NCBI GenBank assembly: GCA_027483885.1
Contig: JAIXTO010000026.1
Location: forward strand, 1 to 44,675
Origin: Rhizobiaceae bacterium
Lineage (GTDB): Bacteria; Pseudomonadota; Alphaproteobacteria; Rhizobiales; Rhizobiaceae
Length of the DNA stretch: 44,675 nucleotides
Direction of reading: 5' to 3'
The notes under the pieces were generated by a model. That model was given only the letters and a program-made list of their open reading frames with translations, did no database searches and had not been told where the DNA came from. Numbering within the stretch: position 1 is the stretch's first letter; each line of letters starts with the position of its first letter. Position numbers and translations under genes: made by a program. Of the stretch, positions 24,752-32,525 are shown piece after piece.

Positions 24752-26026
24752 TTATTTGAAGACGGCGTTGGGATTGTCGAGGCTGTCGGAGCCTTCGAGC
24801 TTGACGGTGCCGAGATCAAGCGCGGTGACGATACGCTCGACGGTCTTGGTCTGGTCGATCAGTCCGTCGATGGCAGCCTGCACCACGGCATTTCCTTCTT
24901 TATTGCCTTCGCCGATCATCTGGTCATAGGCCTCGACGGTTTCGCCGCGCTTGGCCATGGCATGCATGGCATCAAGCGTCTTGTCGAGCTTGGCGGTCAT
25001 CTCCTTGTCGAGCGTCGGATCCTTGGCCTTGACGATGTCAGAGAGCGACGGTCCCGTCATCTTCGTGCCGTCGATGCGCGTATAGGTGCCGTTATAGGCG
25101 GAGGCGATGCCGATGGCGTCGTTGAGATGCGAGTTGAACGTGTTGTCGGAGAAGCAATCATGCTCCTCTTCCGGATCGTGCAGGAGAAGGCCGAGCTTCA
25201 TGCGCTCGCCGGCAAGTTCGCCGTAAGAAAGCGAGCCCATGCCGGTGAGGATTGCGGTGATGCCAGCCTTCGGATCGGCCTCGACGGCCTTTGCGGCTTC
25301 GCCATCCGGCGCCCAGGCGGTGACCATTTCCTGCAGGTCTTCGACCAGCGCGGTGGAAGCGGATTTCAGGTAATCGGCGCGGCGGTCGCAATTGTCGTGT
25401 GTGCAATTGGCCTTGTCGTAATCGGTATAGGGCCGCTCGCCGGCACCTGGGCCGGTGCCGTGCAGGTCCTGGCCCCAGAGCAGGAATTCGATGGCGTGAT
25501 AGCCGGTGGTGACATTGGCTTCCACTTCGCCCGCCTCATGCAGGCTGCGGATCAGCTCCGGCGTGATCTTGGAGGCATCGATCTCTTCGCCGTTCACCTT
25601 CAGCTTGGGATTGGCGATGATGTTGGCGGTGTAGAAGGCGTTCGCATCGCTTTCGGTACCATAGGATGCATCGACGTAATCGATCAGGCCTTCGTCCAGC
25701 GGCCAGGCGTTGACCTTGCCTTCCCAGTCATCGACGATGGGGTTGCCGAAGCGATAGACTTCCGACTGCTGGTAGGGAACGCGGGCGGCAATCCAGGCCT
25801 TGCGCGCCGCCGTCAGCGTTGACTCGGAAGGTTTTGCGATCAGTGCGTCGATGGCGCTGTCGAGGGCCTTCGCCGTCGTCAGCGAATCCTCATATTTGGC
25901 ATGCGCGAGATCGGCGTAATGGGTGAGAACCGCTGCCGGTTCGGCAGCGCTTGCCGGTGTCACGATGAAAGCGGCGGAGGCGGCTAGCGCTCCAAGGCTC
26001 ACGTTCAATAGCGTTCTACGGATCAT
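24752..26026 (-). CDS. Imelysin family protein, IrpA-like
   Basis: A 424-residue exported protein with a signal peptide ending near residue 28 (TPASA). The intact imelysin metal-site motif is GYHAIEFLLWGQD, with a GxHxxE arrangement. Other family marks are YRFGNPIVDDWEGKVNAWPL, CDRRADYLK and SYGELAGERM. AGGAGAAACC lies just before ATG 26026. IrpA of cyanobacteria and related proteins are induced by iron shortage, and the family binds or helps take up iron in the periplasm. It is the first gene of a four-gene operon (imelysin, di-haem protein, imelysin, DUF1513). Confidence 0.92.
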   Translation of the reverse strand: MIRRTLLNVSLGALAASAAFIVTPASAAEPAAVLTHYADLAHAKYEDSLTTAKALDSAIDALIAKPSESTLTAARKAWIAARVPYQQSEVYRFGNPIVDDWEGKVNAWPLDEGLIDYVDASYGTESDANAFYTANIIANPKLKVNGEEIDASKITPELIRSLHEAGEVEANVTTGYHAIEFLLWGQDLHGTGPGAGERPYTDYDKANCTHDNCDRRADYLKSASTALVEDLQEMVTAWAPDGEAAKAVEADPKAGITAILTGMGSLSYGELAGERMKLGLLLHDPEEEHDCFSDNTFNSHLNDAIGIASAYNGTYTRIDGTKMTGPSLSDIVKAKDPTLDKEMTAKLDKTLDAMHAMAKRGETVEAYDQMIGEGNKEGNAVVQAAIDGLIDQTKTVERIVTALDLGTVKLEGSDSLDNPNAVFK

Positions 26027-26060
26027 GGTTTCTCCTGCGTCAGCGGATCGCGATACCCGT

Positions 26061-26108
26061 GTCATGGCGCAAACAAAAACCAGTGTCAAACAATCTAGAT
26101 TAGAACGG
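26061..26108 (-). promoter_or_regulatory. Candidate promoter/operator of the imelysin operon
   Basis: On the minus strand a perfect -35 hexamer TTGACA (26089-26084) is followed after 17 bp by a poor -10 (CATGAC, 26066-26061). Just upstream lies the 10-bp palindrome AATCTAGATT (26092-26101), overlapping TTCTAA, which resembles half of an Irr-type iron control element. The pairing suggests iron-linked control, but the match is partial. Confidence 0.4.
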
Positions 26109-26171
26109 TTTGAAGTGTCCGCCGGGCGCTGCGCGTGTTTTGATCAAGCGCAAGCCCGGCCTCAACTGAGG

Positions 26172-27452
26172 CTATACGTTGCGCTGCAACCGGCAGAAGA
26201 AGAAGCCGTCGGTGCCCGTGCTGGCCGGCGTCAGCGTCAGGCCCGCGCCATCGGTGGAATAGGGTATTGCAGCATCTGTCCCGAACAGCTTTTCGTAAGC
26301 CGGCAGGCTTGCCACCGGCTGGAATTCAGGGTTTTCCGTGCAGAACCGTTCGACCTGACGGGCATTTTCTTCCGGCAGGACAGAACAGGTGACATAGATG
26401 AGTGCGCCGCCCGGTTTCACATAGGCGGAAGCGGAGGTCAGCGCATCACGCTGCTGGTCCAGCCGCTCGTCGATATTTTTCTGCGTCAGCTTCCATTTCG
26501 TATCGGGACGGCGGCGCCAGGTGCCGGTGCCGGTACAGGGCGCATCGACCAGAACCACGTCGAGACGGCCTTCGAAGGCCTTCAGCTGGGCGATGTCGTC
26601 ATGCACCTGGACATTGCGGGTGCCGGCGCGGCGCAGGCGCTCGATGATCGGCGCGAGACGCTTGCGGTCGGCGTCATAGGCGTGGACCTGGCCCTTGTTG
26701 TGAAGGGCTGCCGAAAGCGCCAGCGTCTTGCCGCCACCGCCGGCGCAATAATCCAGCACCTGCTGGCCATCGGAGGGCTGAACGAGATCGGCAACGATCT
26801 GCGATCCCTCGTCCTGCACCTCGAACCAGCCCTTCTGGAAGGACAGCTCGGCTGTCACATTCGGAAGGCGCGAGGCGCCGGTGCCGCTGTCGATGCGGAT
26901 GCCGTTGCGGGCAATGCGGGTGGGTTTTGCGCCGGACCGGTCGAGCGCCTTCACCACCTTGTCACGGTTGGATTTCAGCGTGTTGGCGCGAAGATCCAGC
27001 GAGGGGCGTTCGGCCATGGCCTTGGCTTCGACAAGCCAGCCCGCACCGAAGGCGGTTTCGAAGGATGGCACCAGCCATTCGGGAATATCGCCCTGCACAT
27101 GAAGCGGTGCCTCGGAAAGGTCTCGGGCCAGAAAAGCTGTCAGATCCGGTGCTTCGGGCGCAAACTTGTCATCGGTGAGTTCTGCGGCAAGTGTGTCCGG
27201 GGTAAAACCCCACTGGCGCAGCAGAACCGCGTAGACGAGGGCGGCTTCGCCATCGTCCTGCATCAGATAGGCATGCGACAGGCGCATGCGCAGCGCGTCA
27301 TAGACAATGTTGCCGATGGCAGCGCGATCGCCGGAGCCGGCGAAACGATGGGCAAGGCCCCAGTCCTTGAGGGCATCGGCGACAGGACGCTTGCGCGTCT
27401 CGATATCGGCCAAAACCTCGATGGCTGCCGCCATTCGTCCGCCCAAACGCAT
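26172..27452 (-). CDS. rsmB: RsmB/NOP family rRNA m5C methyltransferase
   Basis: A 426-residue SAM-dependent methyltransferase expected to modify cytosine (C967-type) in 16S rRNA. A NusB-like N-terminal domain (residues 1-150) precedes the catalytic domain. Motif I is DYCAGGGGKTLALSA, motif IV VLVDAPCTGTGTWRRRPD (with the release Cys in PCTGTG) and motif VI YVTCSVLPEEN (catalytic Cys). GTAGGAGAGC lies 9 nt before the ATG. Length equals the family norm. It follows the rlpA-like gene by 98 bp on the same strand. The exact target base cannot be read from the sequence. Confidence 0.92.
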   Translation of the reverse strand: MRLGGRMAAAIEVLADIETRKRPVADALKDWGLAHRFAGSGDRAAIGNIVYDALRMRLSHAYLMQDDGEAALVYAVLLRQWGFTPDTLAAELTDDKFAPEAPDLTAFLARDLSEAPLHVQGDIPEWLVPSFETAFGAGWLVEAKAMAERPSLDLRANTLKSNRDKVVKALDRSGAKPTRIARNGIRIDSGTGASRLPNVTAELSFQKGWFEVQDEGSQIVADLVQPSDGQQVLDYCAGGGGKTLALSAALHNKGQVHAYDADRKRLAPIIERLRRAGTRNVQVHDDIAQLKAFEGRLDVVLVDAPCTGTGTWRRRPDTKWKLTQKNIDERLDQQRDALTSASAYVKPGGALIYVTCSVLPEENARQVERFCTENPEFQPVASLPAYEKLFGTDAAIPYSTDGAGLTLTPASTGTDGFFFCRLQRNV

Positions 27453-27550
27453 CTTTTGCTCTCCTACGGTGTATCAGCGCGTTTAACCGCGATCCATGGC
27501 AAGAGCAAGGGCAGGGCGTGACGGGGGCAAGGCCGGCAGTCGCTCTGTGA

Positions 27551-27913
27551 TCAACCGAGCACTTCGTAACAGACCTGGGCGGTGCCTGCGGCAACCATGC
27601 CGATGTTCTGGGCGGCGGCCTTGGAGAGATCGATGACGCGACCCTTGATGAACGGACCGCGATCATTGATCCGAACGACGACCGTCTTGCCATTGCGCTT
27701 GTTGGTGACCTTCACCTTGGTGCCGAAACCGAGCGACTTGTGGGCGGCGGTCAGGGTGGACGGGTTCATGCGTTCACCGGAGGCTGTCTTGGAATTCAGT
27801 GCATACCAAGAGGCGTGACCACAACCGGGTGCTGCATGGGCGTTGATGGGACCGAGAAGGCTTAAGGTGGCGATGGCAACTGTTGCGAAAGTCGTGCGTT
27901 TTACGAGCGTCAA
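27551..27913 (-). CDS. RlpA-like double-psi beta-barrel exported protein
   Basis: A 120-residue protein with a signal peptide (residues 1-27, ending NAHA). A compact RlpA-type barrel follows: [44 protein letters not shown] and [16 protein letters not shown]. The Asp of NDRGPF is retained, so it may have lytic transglycosylase activity or bind peptidoglycan, but it lacks the SPOR domain of full RlpA. The only sensible start is TTG 27913, with AGGGGA about 10 nt upstream; the next in-frame ATG would delete the signal peptide and part of the fold. A 396-bp leader region lies upstream. Confidence 0.88.
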   Translation of the reverse strand: MTLVKRTTFATVAIATLSLLGPINAHAAPGCGHASWYALNSKTASGERMNPSTLTAAHKSLGFGTKVKVTNKRNGKTVVVRINDRGPFIKGRVIDLSKAAAQNIGMVAAGTAQVCYEVLG

Positions 27914-28309
27914 ATTTGGTTATCCCCTGAGACCTGCGCCAGCAATTGGCGTGTGGGAGGCTTAGGGACGGCCAAAAAAGGCGAAAACGTGGGGTTTGTT
28001 ATCACGCAATGTTAATGACTGTAACATTCGTGAATGAAAGCCGGCTAATGATTTTGATGGTTTCAATAGGAAAAAGTTTAAGGGAATCAGTCCGGAACTG
28101 GAAAATGGTTCCAGGTGGAATCCCGCGATTCACCGGATCACGAAATCAGCCGAAATTTTTTTATCGCACGAGGGGCGCAAACGCCTTATTTGGACAGATT
28201 TTGTGGCAATCTGCCCTTTAGATTAAGAAAGAATGACCAGAAAGAGCCATAAGGATGGAATTTTCATCCGAAAGCGCGTGTTTCAAAACGAGACTCGAGG
28301 CCCCGGAAA
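27914..28309. promoter_or_regulatory. AT-rich intergenic region with operator-like palindrome
   Basis: A 396-bp non-coding stretch between the rlpA-like gene and the SDR gene. It is much richer in A and T than the surroundings. AATGTTA (28008-28014) and TAACATT (28022-28028) form a perfect 21-bp palindrome with a 7-nt centre, 95-115 bp upstream of the rlpA start. A smaller inverted repeat GGAAC/GTTCC lies at 28094-28112, and GGATG/CATCC at 28253-28269 could weakly end an upstream transcript. A 91-codon open frame here has no ribosome site or family match and I do not call it. Confidence 0.5.
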
Positions 28310-29182
28310 TCAGGGCTTCCAGCGGTCGGACGCCCAGAGGTCCATCAGCGAAACGCGATATTCTGGATATTTAAACTGAAACCCAAGATTGCAAATCTTC
28401 GCATTGGAGACGCGCTTGTTCTCGCCGTAGAAGGAGCGCGCCATGGGGCTGAGTTCGGCCGTCTCGAAGGCCTGTTCGGGCGGCGGGGCAATGCCCATCA
28501 GGCGCGCCGCCTCGCTCACCACATCCTGCGGCGGGGCGGGTTCGTCATCGGTGATGTTGAAGATGCCGCCCAGATTTTTGTCGGCGAGAAACAGCGTGGC
28601 TGACGCGATATCCTCGACGCGGATGCGGTTGAACACCTGGCCAGGCTTTACCAGCCGGCGCGCCGTGCCCTGCGAAAGATTGACGAAACCGTTGCGGCCG
28701 GGACCGTAAATGCCGGAAAGCCGGAGTACGGCCATCGGCGTGCCGGCGTTGTCGGCCGCTTCCATCCAGGCCTCTTCGGCCGCCACCCGCTCCACCGAGC
28801 GCACCGAGACGGGCCGGCAGGGCGTCTCTTCCGTCACCCATTCCCCGCCGTGATCGCCGTAGACGCCGACGGTGGAGAGATAGGCGGCCCAGACGAGGTT
28901 AGGAAAGAATTTTCTGAGATCGCCGCCGGTCAGCATCAGCAGCGGATCGCCGGCTTTTCCCGGCGCGATGGATTGCACCAGATGTGTTGTTTTCTGCATT
29001 TCGGCGAGTAGGGCTTCCGACAGGTGTTCGCCGTCAAACAGGAAGGGGGAAATGCCTTGGGCTGCCAAAACCGCCAGCCGGTCAGCGCTGCGCGTCGTGC
29101 CGGAGACGGAGGCACCTGCCGCGCGGGCTTCTGCGGCAATCGCCTGGCCGGAATAACCGGCGCCAAAGATCATCATCTGCAT
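28310..29182 (-). CDS. SDR/NAD(P)-dependent epimerase-like protein
   Basis: About 290 residues with an extended-SDR fold. The dinucleotide site is MIFGAGYSGQAIA at the N-terminus (GxGxxG), followed by LSTVGVYGDHGGEW, RLSGIYGPGRNG and FNITDDEPAPP. The classical YxxxK active site is replaced: the expected position reads VERVAAEEAW, as in YeeZ-like atypical SDRs, so catalysis is uncertain. ATG 29182 has AGGAG 7 nt upstream; ATG 29188 overlaps the queG stop and is the alternative. It is the last gene of the gst-queG-SDR operon. Confidence 0.85.
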   Translation of the reverse strand: MQMMIFGAGYSGQAIAAEARAAGASVSGTTRSADRLAVLAAQGISPFLFDGEHLSEALLAEMQKTTHLVQSIAPGKAGDPLLMLTGGDLRKFFPNLVWAAYLSTVGVYGDHGGEWVTEETPCRPVSVRSVERVAAEEAWMEAADNAGTPMAVLRLSGIYGPGRNGFVNLSQGTARRLVKPGQVFNRIRVEDIASATLFLADKNLGGIFNITDDEPAPPQDVVSEAARLMGIAPPPEQAFETAELSPMARSFYGENKRVSNAKICNLGFQFKYPEYRVSLMDLWASDRWKP

Positions 29183-29184
29183 CG

Positions 29185-30360
29185 TCATGCTCCTGCCATC
29201 TGCCATTCCGCTTCCACTTCAGGGTCGTCATCGTGGCCGCGCCTTGCGGCAAGGTCTTGAAAGCCCTCTGTCGGCATCAGGCGCGACAGAGCCCAGACTG
29301 CCATGGCACGCACCACCGGCGCTGCATCCGACAGAAGGGCCAGACACGGTTCGATCAGGGCCGGTTCGCCCGAATTGCCGGCCGCAATCAGCACATTGCG
29401 CACAAAACGGTCTCGCCCGATGCGCTTGACCGGGGATCCTGAAAAGAAGGTGCGGAAGGCGCCATCGTCAAGGCCGAGCAGAAAATCGATCTGCGGCTCC
29501 TTCAGGTCCTGCCGCGCTGAAAACTTCATTTCAGACGCGCTGGCGGCAAACTTGTTCCATGGACAGGCGGCCAAGCAATCGTCGCAGCCATAGATGCGGT
29601 TGCCGATGAGCGGGCGAAATTCCGCATCGATCGGCCCCTTGTGTTCAATGGTGAGATAGGAAATGCAGCGGCGGGCGTCGATCTGGTAGGGCGCCGGAAA
29701 GGCATTCGTCGGGCAGGCGTCGAGACAGGCGCGGCAGGAACCGCAGTGGTCGCGCTCGCCAGCGTCGATTTCAAGTTCGGCCGTTGTAAACAGGCTGCCG
29801 AGAAACAGCCAGGAGCCGTGGCTGCGCGAGACGAGATTGGTATGCTTGCCCTGCCAGCCGAGACCGGCCGCCTCCGCCAGCGGTTTTTCCATGACCGGGG
29901 CTGTATCGACGAACACCTTTACATCCTCGCCGGCGCGGGCAGCAAAGCGGGTGGCGATCTCCTTCAGCCGGCCCTTGATGACGTCATGATAATCGCGGTT
30001 GCGGGCATAGACGGAGATGGCGGCGCGCTCGGGTTTGGCCTGAAGGCCGCGCGGGTCTTCTTCCGGACCATAGTTGAGGCCGAACATCACGATGGAGCGC
30101 ACCTCGCTCCACAGCGTTCGTGGATCGGCGCGGCGGGCATAGGTGTCCTCAATCCAGTCCATCGTGCCGTGGCGGCCGGCCTCGATGAAGGTGGCAAGAC
30201 GAGCAGGGGCCTGCGGAATGGCATCGGGAAGGGTGATGCGACAGAGATCGAAGCCTTGCGCCTCGGCCTCCTTGCGCAGAAAATCGGTCAGCTTGCGCCG
30301 CCGCAGGGCCTGCTTGTCGGTGTCGGCGGGCTTATTCGCCTCAGAAGTCGAGATCCGCAT
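29185..30360 (-). CDS. queG: Epoxyqueuosine reductase
   Basis: A 391-residue iron-sulfur and cobalamin enzyme that reduces epoxyqueuosine to queuosine in tRNA. Two 4Fe-4S clusters are marked by CGSCRACLDACP and CDDCLAACPWNKF. Other family segments are VFVDTAPVMEKPLAEAAGLG and GKHTNLVSRSHGSWLFLG, and a HEAT-like tail (RAMAVWALSRL) follows. The start overlaps the upstream GST gene by 20 bp in another frame, so the two are probably translationally linked. The first 25 residues are poorly conserved and the true start could be slightly later. Confidence 0.95.
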   Translation of the reverse strand: MRISTSEANKPADTDKQALRRRKLTDFLRKEAEAQGFDLCRITLPDAIPQAPARLATFIEAGRHGTMDWIEDTYARRADPRTLWSEVRSIVMFGLNYGPEEDPRGLQAKPERAAISVYARNRDYHDVIKGRLKEIATRFAARAGEDVKVFVDTAPVMEKPLAEAAGLGWQGKHTNLVSRSHGSWLFLGSLFTTAELEIDAGERDHCGSCRACLDACPTNAFPAPYQIDARRCISYLTIEHKGPIDAEFRPLIGNRIYGCDDCLAACPWNKFAASASEMKFSARQDLKEPQIDFLLGLDDGAFRTFFSGSPVKRIGRDRFVRNVLIAAGNSGEPALIEPCLALLSDAAPVVRAMAVWALSRLMPTEGFQDLAARRGHDDDPEVEAEWQMAGA

Positions 30361-31033
30361 AATGAGATACCGGCGTGATGCCGCGGATGCGTTCCGCCAG
30401 CATGGGGCGGAACGAGGGCCGCGATTTCAGCCTCTGATACCATTCCTTGGCAACCGGTGTCTCCTGCCAATCGATTTCGCCGAGATAATCGAGCACGGAT
30501 ATGGAGGCGGCAGCGGCAAGATCTGCATAACTCAGGCGCCCGCCGGCAAGCCAGGTGCGCGAGCCCGCAAGCCAGGCGAGATATTTCATGTGCTGGCGAA
30601 TGTTGGCGCGCGCGGTGCGCAGCACCTTCGAATCCGGCGCGCCGCCGCCCTGGGCCTGCGTCATCTGCAGCTTGTAGACGCGCTCGCGCGTCAAAGGCCG
30701 CGTCACGTCCTGCTCCATCTTCAAGAGGAACCATTCGGTGAGGCGGCGGATTTCGGCGCGCTGGAAGGGATCTTCCGCCAGAAGCCGGCGGTCACGCTTC
30801 AAGACACCATGGGTCTCGTCGAGGAATTCGAGAAGCACGTTCGGGCCGCAGAGAACCCGCATGCTGTCATCGACATAGACGGGAAGCGTCGCTGCCGGAT
30901 TGAGCGCCAAAAACTCGCGCCGCTTCTCCCAGGGCTGCTCTTCGACCAGATCCGTCTGAAAGCCGTATTCCGCCAGGATCAGACGGACGAAACGCGACGC
31001 TGAAGACATCGGGTGATGATAGAGGGTGGGCAT
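30341..31033 (-). CDS. Glutathione S-transferase family protein
   Basis: A 230-residue GST. The N-terminal thioredoxin-like domain begins MPTLYHHPMSSASRFVRLIL and carries the cis-Pro loop TLPVYVDD. The helical C-terminal domain includes WLAGGRLSYADLAAAASISVL, where the N-capping Ser/Asp box (SYADLAA) is clear. A Ser (SSAS) is the likely thiol-activating residue. The substrate is unknown; its constant place before queG in an operon suggests a housekeeping role. The start at 31033 gives the standard length; the open frame to 31156 would run into the uppP promoter region. It is divergent from uppP. Confidence 0.9.
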   Translation of the reverse strand: MPTLYHHPMSSASRFVRLILAEYGFQTDLVEEQPWEKRREFLALNPAATLPVYVDDSMRVLCGPNVLLEFLDETHGVLKRDRRLLAEDPFQRAEIRRLTEWFLLKMEQDVTRPLTRERVYKLQMTQAQGGGAPDSKVLRTARANIRQHMKYLAWLAGSRTWLAGGRLSYADLAAAASISVLDYLGEIDWQETPVAKEWYQRLKSRPSFRPMLAERIRGITPVSHYADLDF

Positions 31034-31188
31034 GGACACATGAACTTTATGATGATTCGACAGGGAGGATGGCTCGCATCTTTCGCTGGCCTGACGTAAT
31101 GCAGCTATATGGGTTTGATAAGCCCAGCACAAGCAATGCCGACCCAACTCCATCAAACTGTCGTCATCTACTCAATAAAGGATTAAGA

Positions 31189-31995
31189 ATGGCGGACCAG
31201 AGCATACTTAGCGCGTTCATTCTTGGGGTGGTCGAGGGGATCACCGAATTTTTACCGATTTCCAGCACCGGCCACCTCATTATTGCCGAGCAGTGGCTGG
31301 GCAGCCGGTCCGACACGTTCAACATCGTGATCCAGGCCGGCGCGATCCTTGCCGTCACCATCATCTACTGGCGCCGGCTTATGAGCCTCCTCCTTGGCTG
31401 GCGTGAGCCGGAAAATCGCGACTATGCGCTAAAGCTCATCGTCGCCTTCCTGATCACCGCCGTGCTGGGCCTTCTCGTCAAGAAGCTTGGCTTCGAACTG
31501 CCGGAGGATGCAAGCCCGATTGCCTGGGCGCTGATCATCGGCGGTTTCTGGATGATCTTTGCCGAATGGGCGGCTGCAAAGCGTCCGCAGAGCACGCGCA
31601 TCACCTGGCTTGCGGCCATTCTGGTCGGCATTGCGCAGGTGGTGGCGGGGATCTTTCCGGGCACGTCGCGGTCGGGGGCGACGATCTTCGTCGCCATGCT
31701 GGCCGGCACCGGCAATCGCGCCGCCGCCACGGAATTTGCCTTCCTCGTCGGCATTCCCACCATGTATGCGGCCAGCGCCTATCAGCTTTTGAAAACGCTG
31801 AAGGACCAGGGTCTGGCCGGTGAAGACTGGACCTCGCTCGGTGTTGCCTTCGTCACCTCGACGGTGGTTGCCTTCGTGGCGGTCAAATGGCTGCTCTCCT
31901 ATATCCAGACCAACCGCTTCACCGTGTTTGCCGTCTATCGCATTATTCTCGGCGTTTTCCTGCTCGGTCTTGCCTCCTTCGGCATGATCGCCTGA
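31189..31995 (+). CDS. uppP: Undecaprenyl-diphosphatase
   Basis: A 268-residue inner-membrane phosphatase that recycles undecaprenyl pyrophosphate, the carrier lipid for peptidoglycan and surface polysaccharides, and gives bacitracin resistance. The two signature motifs are EGITEFLPISSTGH near the N-terminus and FPGTSRSGATI near residue 160, within about eight membrane helices. AAGGA lies 7 nt before ATG 31189; the frame is open to 31069 without support. A strong terminator follows at 32021. It is transcribed alone and divergent from the gst operon. Confidence 0.96.
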   Translation: MADQSILSAFILGVVEGITEFLPISSTGHLIIAEQWLGSRSDTFNIVIQAGAILAVTIIYWRRLMSLLLGWREPENRDYALKLIVAFLITAVLGLLVKKLGFELPEDASPIAWALIIGGFWMIFAEWAAAKRPQSTRITWLAAILVGIAQVVAGIFPGTSRSGATIFVAMLAGTGNRAAATEFAFLVGIPTMYAASAYQLLKTLKDQGLAGEDWTSLGVAFVTSTVVAFVAVKWLLSYIQTNRFTVFAVYRIILGVFLLGLASFGMIA

Positions 31996-32020
31996 AAGAC
32001 ACACTCCACGGTGCCAAAAC

Positions 32021-32054
32021 AAAAGCCGGGTCGCAGAAGCGGCCCGGCTTTTTT
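32021..32054 (+). terminator. Rho-independent terminator of uppP
   Basis: AAAAGCCGGGTCGC (32021-32034), tetraloop AGAA and GCGGCCCGGCTTTTTT (32039-32054) form a 14-bp stem with one GU pair. An A-tract precedes it and six T residues end it. It starts 26 bp after the uppP stop. Confidence 0.92.
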
Positions 32055-32130
32055 AATAGGATCGGCTGTGTTCGCAAACTGTGCGCCTCATGCCCCTTGG
32101 GAGACGGGCGGGCGCTTTACAGCCGGATGA

Positions 32131-32286
32131 TCAGCGATGGATCGAACCCGTAGTGCTGCACGGATCGACGCCGTAGGCCGGGGCGCAGGAGCCCTTGTTT
32201 GCTGCAACGGTGCCCGGCGCCAGGAAGGAGCCGGCAACAATGACGAGTGCCGCACACGCGAAAAACAGTGCGATGGACTTGCCCAT
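32131..32286 (-). CDS. Small exported or membrane-anchored hypothetical protein
   Basis: A 51-residue protein. A hydrophobic segment (IALFFACAALVIVAGSFL, residues 4-21) acts as a signal peptide or anchor. A short polar tail with two cysteines (GSCAPAYG and DPCSTTG) follows and could form one disulfide. GAAAGG lies 9 nt before ATG 32286. The stop is 77 bp from the uppP terminator and the gene is read towards it. I do not recognise a family. The reading frame, ribosome site and clean signal-like segment support it being real. Confidence 0.6.
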   Translation of the reverse strand: MGKSIALFFACAALVIVAGSFLAPGTVAANKGSCAPAYGVDPCSTTGSIHR

Positions 32287-32459
32287 GGAAGAATGCCTTT
32301 CGGAGGATGAGATCTGTGTCACGGCTATACGAGTCGTCGTTGAGAGAGGCTGCGGTTTACGGGCCGAGCTTCAAGACATCAATAGGCCATTTTGATGAAC
32401 TGCCGGTTAATGGAAGCCTGTCGACGGCTGCGACTTTTGTGTCACATTAGGAGATATGA

Positions 32460-32488
32460 AAACAGGCAGACCGTTGGCCTGCCTGTTT
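32460..32488 (-). terminator. Terminator of the NDUFA9-like gene
   Basis: AAACAGGCAG (32460-32469) and CTGCCTGTTT (32479-32488) form a perfect 10-bp stem. Read on the minus strand it is followed by TTCAT after the stem's own T-run. It lies 38 bp past the stop at 32526. Confidence 0.8.
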
Positions 32489-32525
32489 CTGTAGCATCCC
32501 GGATCACCTTAGGCCGGTCAGCGCC

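Noticed and set aside
25923..27521. 532-codon plus-strand open frame over rsmB
   Set aside because: It is antisense to rsmB, which has all its catalytic motifs; this frame has none.
27946..28221. 91-codon plus-strand open frame in the intergenic region
   Set aside because: It begins at TTG with no ribosome site, lies in AT-rich DNA and shows no family resemblance. Conservation could revive it.
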